The position numbers and the translations under genes were made by a program. Source: Lasiosphaeris hirsuta (taxonomy: Eukaryota; Ascomycota; Sordariomycetes; Sordariales; Lasiosphaeriaceae). From it: a DNA stretch of 64,000 bases. The stretch is taken from the NCBI GenBank assembly GCA_030549175.1, contig JAUKUA010000002.1:6448001-6512000 (forward strand), written 5' to 3'. Shown in pieces: positions 55,606 through 64,000 of the stretch (positions are counted from its first letter, which is position 1; each line of letters opens with the position of its first letter). The notes under the pieces are model-generated. The model was not told where the DNA came from, ran no database searches, and saw only the letters and a list, made by a program, of their open reading frames with translations.

Positions 55606-57215
55606 TTACCTAAGTAATCAGGTGACTCAACATAGTTAGATAGACTCTTCGGGGCTCTGCTCTATACTTTGATTAGCTAAGCTAATTCAACAACTATTCT
55701 GCCCATTGTTTCAAGGAGGATGACGTATCAAAGAATGGTGTATCTGCGGGGGAGAGTGAATCAGAGGAGGAGGATGAATCAGAAGTGGAAGACGGATCAG
55801 AGGAGAGTCATTCCTCTGAAGATGGTGATTCACATCGAGTCGATTTGTAGGAAAAAGATGACGCATATGACAAGATGGATTTACGAGACAATGATGATGA
55901 CGCAGAGGAGACTGGAAACCGGGAGATGGAGCCTACCAATTTTGAAGCCGTCTTGGGAGCTAGCCAGTGGGACTATTAGATAGGAGGAAGCATAAGGGAT
56001 AGAAGGAAGCATAAGGGATAGAAGGAAGCACAAGGTAAAAGGCATCACACCTAGAGAGGGCGAATGGATTGAGTGCTTGCCTCACTTCGAGACCCGGTTC
56101 TCGTCCTCTGTGTCAAGTTTTGGTCCCCAAAAGCATGGTTTCACGAGCTTGACGCACCCACCGACGCCTACAGCCTCCCGCCTCAAACGCCTCGCCCAGG
56201 TCACCCTAGGGTCCGTCGACTTGTCTTCGATACTTGGCGCGCCCGAGCACTCCTCGGCGTCGAACAGCCACGACGGCTAGTGCGGCCCTTTGAACTTCCA
56301 AGGTTACCGTCGTCTGGGGACCTGGTGTGCCGCAGTCCGAGGCACGGCGGCCCTCCCGCCACACGGCCTGGTCCTGTCCTCGCCTTCTTATCACTTGCCG
56401 TCCCGCACTTATTAGACGGGATCGAGGTAGCGTCGCGCCCATGTCTGAATCGAAGCTGCAAAATGGAGTTGTCAAGGAACTGCGACCAGCGAAAGCCCGC
56501 ACCACATTTCCAGGCCTGTGCACGATAAACTCATATCGATAAGGGTTGGTCTCTGCTGTCCCAACAGACGGGTCGACAATCGCCTGTTCCTCCGACTCCC
56601 TAACAATCAATCACCCCCTCCGCCTGCGGAGCACTAGTGAGGCTAACTCGCGTCTCTCTAAGTCCAGTATAGCCGGCTAGGCTAGGCTAGGCCGTCCTGA
56701 TCGCCACCGCCACTGCCGCTGCCAAGAGCATGAAGCTCGACTGCGGACCCGCAGCTTCGCCTACTTCATCCTCAGTGTCTCAGTAGACCGTCCTTGCCCA
56801 CAACGGTGCCGAGCCATCGACCCCATCCTCCTCGCCGAGATTCGCGCCGCGACCGACAGAGACCCCCTCGAGGCCGAGCGGTTCCCCCGCGGCCTTGTTG
56901 TCGTCCTACCAGACCGCGCAAGGTCTTCCGACTCTTCAGCTCCGGACCGTCGAAGGAGATCGATAGTGGCCCAGAACTGCATGACTTCTACAGCTCTGCC
57001 CACAGTGCGGTGGCCGCAAAGCCCACGACTTGTACCTCGCAGTCCCCCGGTGCCCCGACTGCTGGGGCTCACAAGACCCACACGGCCCCCGCGACCCAAA
57101 CTGCCTCTTGAGGCCCTCCGTGGCTTCCGGCTCGCCAATGCCATGGCGGCCTAAAGGCGAGCGCACCGACCGATAGGCCTATAGGAGTACCAGCAGGTCG
57201 GCTCTGGACTAGCGC
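55606..57215. other. Decayed region: acidic relic and a zinc-knuckle-like fragment
   Basis: At about 55716-55979 a plus-strand frame reads a very acidic tail (GESESEEEDESEVEDGSEE ... ASQWDY) with one in-frame TAG near 55846; it could be a lost exon of the ankyrin gene or a relic. Two tandem copies of a 24-bp unit (GGATAGAAGGAAGCATAAGG-like) follow at about 55983-56035. At 56997-57130 CPQCGGRKAHD...CPDCWG can be read, resembling zinc-knuckle sequences of retroelement proteins. No intact gene. Confidence 0.4.
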
Positions 57216-57218
57216 GTC

Positions 57219-57684
57219 GTGCTCCTTAGCGGTTGGGGTGAGCTGCGTCTCGTTGCCCGTCGCTTCGCCGTCTTCTCGATTATATGCCTCGTCTTGGACG
57301 AAAGTCTCGGCTTCGCCAATGTAGAACACAGTTTGGTGGCCAACTCCAGCACTAGATTTCCGATCGCTTCCCTAACCAAGCTTGCCAAGGCATTTGTCGC
57401 CTCAACCATCCATCGCACAGCTAGTCGACGACGGGCTGCTGGATTGGGACGAGCCCCTGAGTAGCTACATCCCGGAGCTCTCGTTTGAACACGACACATC
57501 GCTGGCCAGCCGAATTCCTCTGATTGACATTCTTTCGCACCGGACTGGTCTTGCTCGGCTCGATGCTCCCTGGCTGGGCGCCGACAGCGAAACCTTCATC
57601 GACAAAAACTTTACGGTTCCGTTGTGCAACCACTTGCCATCCATATATCCAGCCCGCTCGAGATGGCTGTGTAACAGAAGTTAA
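57219..57684 (+). pseudogene. Beta-lactamase/penicillin-binding-like serine hydrolase fragment
   Basis: The SxxK active-site block (STRFPIASLTK, about 57348-57385) with the following helix and QLVDDGLLDWDEPLSSYIPE, then IPLIDILSHRTGLARLDAPW, is the N-terminal third of the fungal class-C beta-lactamase-like family. One frame change is needed near 57385-57415. The frame ends at 57684, before the YxN and KTG-like motifs could appear, so the rest of the gene is missing. Confidence 0.7.
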
Positions 57685-60060
57685 GCGGGATATGCCACAA
57701 CAGGCGTTTATCTGGGCTGTCATAAAAACTAGGCTTGGCTAACTTTTCGGATCAACTGCTCCGTACTGTTGAAAAAGAGAGGGACCTCCACGAGTGGTGG
57801 AGGTTAAGGTAAGGTACGTGTAGTGGAGATGAGGCGCTTTTAGTCGCAAGTACGCCCCAGCTGAGTTCTGATTCACTCCCAAGTGTGAGAGCCTTGGAGC
57901 ACTCAATTGAGGGGGCAATATGGTCATGTCAACCCTCTAGACTTGGCCCAGACTTACTTGAGCGAGCGAGCGACCAATGGTGGATGGAATGTGACATGCA
58001 GGTCTTAGTTCAAAGAAGCCTGTAGGGGAAGGCCCGCGACGCCAAAATGCGGCTGAGCGGAAGAAAATGCAGCCTGCGAGCTATCGGCCGACAAGTGGCG
58101 TTAAACGTGGCAGGTCCAGAGCGAGAATCAGGAGGTAAGGCTGCGGACGCTGGGCAGCGAGATGAATTTGAAGTGTGCTGGCCATGGTCGGCGGGTACTT
58201 ACCTAGGTAGGTAGGTATTGAACCTCACAGGTTAGAACTACGCGGTAAAGAATTCAGACCAAGGGAAGTTCCAGTCCCATGGTAGTGGTCGCTCAATGAG
58301 CGGGGGAGAATGAAGACGGAGCCCGACGGGTTACCCGACCCAAGTGTGGGCAGGCTCAAATCCGCGGCACCTGCCTGACAACCTCTGCTTTGAGGGCGTG
58401 TCGCCCATTGCATCCAAGGCACCTCCCAAGCAGCTCTCTGCACAGTGCTACTATTAGCTATAACTGCCGACAAGTTCTAATGACTCACATGAGCGGCGGT
58501 TGACTCTGAAGTCTGCTCTCAATCTAATTCTGGCCTTGATACTCCGCTAATGAGATATGGAGAGTTTCTCTAGCAGACGGCCTAGGTTGCTGCCTCTTCG
58601 GCGCTCTTCGTTGTCATCGTTCTTACCACCCTCACAACAACCTGGGCGCAAACGCAATCCGACAGGTAGGAACAGCTTAGCTGGTGGGCCAAGACTGATG
58701 TCGGAACAACCCTCATCGTCGTTTGGGTCCTACAGGGCGTTTTGACAATCGCCTCTCTGGCTATAGTATCTAGTTCATTTACGCGCCTGCACTAAAATAG
58801 GATCAACTGCAATAAGGGATTAACCCTCCTCGCCCTTCTTACACTAACACCCATGACGGACTTTTGGGGCATAATTTAGCTTATCTTCGCCTGGAAATCG
58901 GAACTGCCCGCTCGTTTCGGCGCCTTCCCCAGGCTCTGCTTGACGATACTCCTATGGCTTGGAGGCGTGCTGCTCTTCCCCCGGATGTCGCTTATCACAG
59001 TATTCGACACAGCTTTGGTCTCCGATATTATATCTAGTATTAGGCCGTTCAATGCCTCCTATATCGGCATATTTAAAAGTGCGCTCTAAGACTAAAATGC
59101 AAATCCCCCAATCACCATCGTTCCCTACACTTACTTATCGACTGTCTATAACCTTATTACGAACTCGTTTTATTCTAATATTGCTAAACCACTATACTAT
59201 TAGCCTTTTAAGTATAATCTCGAGTATATATCTTACGTGGTCTCTAAAGGCTTGAGTCTAGCCGTACCCTAGACGCTATCAGGATATCTAGATTACAAAC
59301 TAGCCCATATCAAAAAGGTACCATTATTTAATTCGAGTTCTATAGCCGATCGGGAGGTAAGTCCTTTTCTGACAGCGACTGCCTTCTTTTTAGTTTAAAC
59401 TGTACTTGTATCGCAGCTGAGCTGTATCTAGGCCTAGTGCAGGGCTCTATGCACGTTGGCCTGCTCCTTTGCGATGGAATTAGCTTAGGTCGATATATTG
59501 CCAATAAAAGCCCCACCCCTTTCTAACGCCAGAAACGGTCCTTTTGACGCGTATCTAACCTCACTATTGTCAACGTTTCAAACCTGACCCCTCTTAACTA
59601 GATTTCGCCCACTACGACCGATATTAACGCCTATAAGTCCGCCCTCTCTTAGCTTCTGGATTTTAACGCTACTAATATCCCTACGTCGGCCTTTATCATT
59701 AAGATCTTCTGGGACAACTAAGACAGCCTGTCGGATACGTATGTTAATAGCATCCTCCTCCAAAACTTCCGAAGCGTTCTCGCCTTCCCTACCTAGTTGT
59801 TTAATGCCAATAACAACGGAAATACGGCACTGGACTTTAAGGCGTTGAACCCCGGGCTGCTCCCTGAGTTTTACACCAAGGCTGCAGTTATATCGCCCCT
59901 CGTGAAACTGAGGTTCGACTCAACTCTTGTGCCGATGCAATTGACTGAGTCGCAAGTACGGAGCAGCCTCTCAGAATCGTCGACCTCCATTGTCGCGTGG
60001 ATAGAGATATTTGCTGCAAAAGCGCCTGGCGGATATTTGGAAGCGTAACTGTTGTGATCT
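57685..60060. other. Decayed, repeat-like DNA
   Basis: No intact gene. A GTAGGTAGGTA run at about 58205-58216. From about 59560 to 60048 an in-frame-like segment (LFNANNNGNTALDFKALNPG, IFAAKAPGGYLEA) with stops in its upstream part suggests an old coding sequence, possibly transposon gag-like, but it was not identified. Confidence 0.4.
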
Positions 60061-60218
60061 CTACGTGCGGATAAATTAGAGAATGCCGATATACGACTTG
60101 GAATACACCCATTTGCGGGTAGTCAAAGACGCCGCGAAGCGTCATCCTACTAACAAGCCCTCCATGACGAAGAATACGGGCGAGACCGCTAATCTGCGAT
60201 CAGGGGGTTAGTTGAAAA

Positions 60219-60950
60219 TTGTCCACAGAGGCCGGGAGCGGATTTATCTCGAATAGTCGGGTTTCTGGAGCGATCCTATTAGATGGGGTGCGTTCTATAG
60301 CGACTGCGAACACGAAGTTCTGCCCGTCTCTTCTGGGGCACCGCGCCGCGCTGACATACCATCTCTACGTCACTGCGCACATGGGCGGTCTGACACAGCC
60401 ACGACTTGAGAATTTAGATTCAAAGGATTATTCCGTGTGTATTACGGCATCAAAAACCTTCCTTGCATCACCTACGTTCATGAAAAGCGGTGGAGTCCTC
60501 GGCTTCCATTGCTCATTCCAATACCCTCATAGGGTTGAGGGCACGTATTATTACGAACATCGTCCGCTCCCACTCAAGGGCGTCGACGCTGTCGTGTTCG
60601 CGGTCTTCCGAGCCACCAATTGCGGACCAAAAATATCACTCCTGCCAACATCACCAATATGGACGAAAACGGCACGCACGAGACCGAAATACGCGCCGCC
60701 AAGGTTGTAGGTGACGCTCTTACCAATCACGCGGTAGTTATAGTGTCTGATAACACTACCTGGGTCTCTATAATAGGGGCAGTCACTGCTGAGGGCCGGA
60801 GACTCACTCCAGCTATTGTCTTTACAGGGGCATCTCTCCAGGGCCTTGGTACCCTAAATGGGTTAAAAATCAGAAGGATATTCGCGATTGGAAGTACACC
60901 CACTTCCTCTTACAGGCTGGAGTAACGCCGAGATTGCCCACCTCCCCCCT
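60219..60950 (+). pseudogene. Second pogo/Fot1-type transposase relic
   Basis: Reads NITNMDENG, an altered first catalytic block (normally MDETG), then KVVGDALTNHAVVIVSDN, TTWVSIIGAVTAEGRRLTPA and IVFTGASLQGLGTL, ending at 60925. These are the blocks after the first catalytic Asp in Fot1-like transposases. The later Asp blocks are absent. Upstream, the frames are broken from about 60219. It is plus strand and of a different subfamily from the copy at 43 kb. Confidence 0.75.
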
Positions 60951-61200
60951 CAGGGTACCCTGAAACATTGTGACGGCATAGCGACCGTCAGGGCTATATA
61001 ACACACTCTAGAATGACAAGCGGCCAGACTTGTCATTCTGGTACACCTTTTAGTACGTAGGCGTAAGTGGGGAGTGTGTCCTTTGTATCTTCCGTTATAA
61101 CGTTATAGTTACTGATAGATCTAAGATGAGCTTGAACGATGTCTTTTAGTAAAACTGCACCCCCCCCCCCAATTCCTTGCCGCTTGTAATTACATCATCT

Positions 61201-64000
61201 CTAGATATGGGGTAAAAGGGACTTGAGCTCTATCCGTCCAGACCCCCCATCCCCCCATTTACCCTTCCGTCCATTCGTCTCGCGCGCGCGTAAGCTAAAG
61301 GCCTTGGCGTGTCTCTCAGCATCATCATTGCCGTGAATGCCGCTGAGGTACGAGGCGAAGTTGAGATTTGCGCGCGATACTGTCTCAAAGTGCTTCGCTT
61401 GCAGCCTGATTTCGGCGTGGACATCGGCCACGCACTCGTGGTTGCCGCCCTGGGATTCAAACTCTGCCAGCGCCAGTGCCGTTTGGCAGCCGTTGCGTAT
61501 CTGACGCCCGTTCCAGCGCACTTCTTCGTTGTTGGTCCAGTACGCTTCCGCAAACCGCATGATATCGTCCACGCCGATGCTCAACCTACCGGCCTTATCC
61601 TCAAACCGTTTTTGGATTAGCCGTATATTCAACTTGAATATTTCGAGTGTTGACCTCAAGTCTAACTGTGGGTAGTGCAGGCTGATATGTATGCGGGACG
61701 CAAAGGCTTGGTCAAAGTCACCAATGCGGTTAGTTGTGAGGAATAGAAGTCCAGTGTAACTTTCCAAAATACGCAGGAATACTTTGTACTACGTTAGCCA
61801 TATTGTTCGGTGCCGAGGAGGGGCGAGGGTTTAATCTAACCTGCAACCAAGCCGTTGCGAATTAAGTCATGGGTTGACCTGGCCGATAAAAATACGTCGG
61901 CTTCGTCAAGTAGAAGAACGCAGTCCCATCGACTTGCCAATGCAAAGTGGGTCTCCAGGGCTGATTCAACTTGAGCCGGCTGAGTTCCCACGTCACCTAA
62001 AAGAGGCTCCAAGTTTAAGCAACCAGGCTGGGTATTATATTTGTCGTGTGGAGTGGGAAAATGGTATACTCACCACAGTTTATCTGCAATAAAGGCTTGT
62101 TGAAGACCTCAGCTGCGCACTCTGTAATCGCGACATTGTTTAAGGCGTTGGCTCCAACACGACATCGGCAGTGTTAAGGGGGGAGTAATACTAACCTACT
62201 GTCGTCGTCTTTCCCACGCCAGGGGGGCCATGCAGCAGCATAATCAGACCCTTTCCTAGTTACGAGAGAAGGAAGGATTAGGAATGAGAACTGAAGTCAG
62301 TGGTGTTGGCAGGGGGGGGGGGGGGGGGCGACAGACCCTTACCGCGGACAATATCGACCTGCTCTGCATCTCCGGCCGTCGAGGAGGACTCCTTGCCGCG
62401 ATAGTGCTGTGCGATAAGCGAGAGTATCATGTCTTTGTATCCAGACGGTAACACCAGGCGGTCGAACGCCGTCTGGGATACTCTTGGTCCATTAACGGGG
62501 CTGAGGTAGGCGAGATCAAGTTGGGCTGCATTCTTGTGTCAGTACCTATATTCGTACTTTTGGTAAAAGCATCGAAAAAGAGACGCAATGTAGCTACCCC
62601 ATTTCCTGCTCTTAAAAACGAAACCAAAGACGCGGTAGCTGGTGACTACCAGCTCATCGTCTGTCAGAGCGTTTCCCAGCCACTGCGTGTCGTGGAGCGT
62701 GCGTGGGTGGATGACAACCGTGGGGCGCTGGCTGGGGTCCTTCTGTATCAAGCTACTGATGTAGTCCTGGTTGCGCTTCGCTTCAACGTCATCGTCTCTG
62801 CAGATGATCTCGCCATGGCAGCAGACACCTTTGCACTCCTGCTGCTTGACGATCTTGGGCAGCCTGGACTGGCCGATGAGCCGTTCCACCTTGGGCTGCC
62901 ACTCGCTGTCTCGCCACCCGTGGTCGCGGGCTGCGAATGCCTCCTCAAAGTCGATAACGACATGACTGTCGACCCTGTCGCGTGGTTCAATTGTCGGGCC
63001 ATTATAGTACATGTGCCTGATGCTAACGGCTTCGAGGAACATGCGGCCGCGTGCGATTAGCATCTCGCGGTCGATGCGCGCCGCAGCGTACCGCAGCGGG
63101 TACACTCCGAGCGATGTGATGGCGCATTCGCCGTCAAAGTGCGGGATTTTGAAGACCCGGCTTACGGGACCGAGGAGCTTGCCGTCAAAGTCGATGCTCA
63201 CGCAGTGCAACGTGACGGGCGTCTCATCGTCATTAGCCTCGGCCTGGTTCGAGAGGCTATGCCACGGCGAAGTCACACAGTGGCCGACGCTCATCATGCC
63301 AACCACGCGGTACACCTGCCGGCAGTCCTGGCTGATGACCTCGTCACCTGGCTTGAACAGGTACCAAATGTCGGTGAAGGTCACCACCTGCCCCTCGCCC
63401 CAGCCGCTAGACGGGGTGCGGGTTTTTAGCCGCACTTCCGCGTCCATGAACTGGATCAAGCATCGGAGCTGCTCGTACGCGATAAAAGACTCTGTGAGTC
63501 GTTCCTCCTCGCCACGGACGTGACCATTTTGCGTCTGTGGATTAGCTTCGGTTTGTCTAGTGACGGCACTTTCGGCGGTAGCGCTGCTGCTACCAAATCT
63601 GACTTCAAGTTGGCTGAACTTCTGCTGGATGTCCTCCTTATGATAGACGAGAAACTTGAAGGGCCGGATCATGACGATGGAGCCCCCACCCGCTGATAGT
63701 TTCTCGCCACTAATGTCCTCGAGGATCTTGATGATATGCTGGGAGTTGATGCGGATCCGTTCTGGCACCAACGTCTGGTTAGGGTTTGCCACTGCCTTTG
63801 CCGTCGTTATACCTTGGCCGGGGTTGTGTTTTGGGTTCGTTGGCTGGAAGGCGTGGTGCGATGTCAGGTCCGATTCCCCCTCGAGTACGTCGATGGCAAA
63901 AGACTCGTTCTCGGGGCTGTGCCGCTGCCATTTGAACGTCGACCACTCCACATAGTTGGGTTGGGCCACCACAGGCTGCGTCGACCTGTGCACTTCCGTC
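61201..64000 (-). CDS. AAA+ ATPase with fungal N-terminal region, 5' end outside window
   Basis: Predicted exons on the minus strand: >64000-62598, 62525-62343, 62255-62196, 62151-62074, 61996-61841 and 61781-61201; the start lies beyond 64000. The 485-aa first exon carries the fungal conserved region of this family (VVTFTDIWYLFKPGDEVIS, RYAAARIDREMLIARGRMFL). The ATPase domain has Walker A GPPGVGKTTT in exon three, Walker B CVLLLDEADVFLS and sensor-1 LLFLTTNRIGDFD, followed by the arginine finger in FASRIHISLHYP, all intact. Such proteins are soluble or membrane-associated ATPases of unknown client; a remodelling role is inferred from the fold. Introns are 44-87 bp; the second holds a 17-C run (seen as G on the plus strand, 62312-62328). 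The last splice (acceptor after ACAAAG) was chosen to restore VFLRILESYTG. Confidence 0.87.

Overview
The window is nuclear DNA of a filamentous ascomycete, most likely a Sordariomycete (Sordariales/Chaetomiaceae-like). The basis is GC-rich coding sequence, many 44-130 bp introns with GTRNGT-type donors and CTRAC/CTAAC branch sites, typical Pezizomycotina families (cellobiose-dehydrogenase-like cytochrome, PTH11/rhodopsin-like receptor, Fig1, HET, NACHT-ankyrin, Clr5-ankyrin), and transposon and gene remnants whose stops look like RIP (C-to-T) damage. The species cannot be fixed from sequence alone.

Layout. 1-18.5 kb is ordinary gene space: the 3' part of a cytochrome P450, a secreted SMP-30/lactonohydrolase-like protein, a calpain-type cysteine protease, a Golgi type-II glycosyltransferase-like protein, an alpha-glucoside-type MFS sugar porter, a multi-pass membrane protein with an Asn-rich loop, and a small conserved-looking protein. 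19.6-29.4 kb is mixed: a long fold-back repeat abuts a broken fungal STAND N-terminal-domain gene, followed by a Fig1-family membrane protein, a secreted CDH-type cytochrome/DOMON protein, a HET pseudogene and a second HET gene with one frameshift. 30-38.3 kb holds a MITE-like element, a rhodopsin-domain (PTH11-like) receptor, and a decayed NACHT-ankyrin gene (minus strand) lying head to head with a plus-strand NACHT fragment. 39-42 kb carries a very Cys-rich repeat protein reminiscent of oocyst-wall-type repeats that lacks an ATG at its expected start. 42-50 kb is repeat-rich: a pair of direct repeats 5.5 kb apart enclosing a dead pogo/Fot1-type transposase, a Cys/His-repeat protein and a stop-riddled receptor relic, followed by possible retroelement debris. 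50.5-55.6 kb has a small membrane protein divergent from a large intact Clr5-ankyrin gene. 55.6-61.2 kb is decayed again (beta-lactamase-like relic, second pogo/Fot1 relic). The right edge is the 3' part of an AAA+ ATPase gene that continues outside the window.

How it fits together. The 20-62 kb part behaves like an accessory island dominated by genes of the fungal allorecognition/innate-immunity type (STAND N-domain, two HET, two NACHT, Clr5-ankyrin), most of them broken, mixed with transposons. No operon-like system can be claimed. The most distinctive features are the dense graveyard of incompatibility-type genes with RIP-like stops, the C-homopolymers placed just inside several introns, the start-less Cys-rich repeat gene, and the Cys/His array protein. 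Exon boundaries were worked out by hand from splice signals and reading frame and are predictions.
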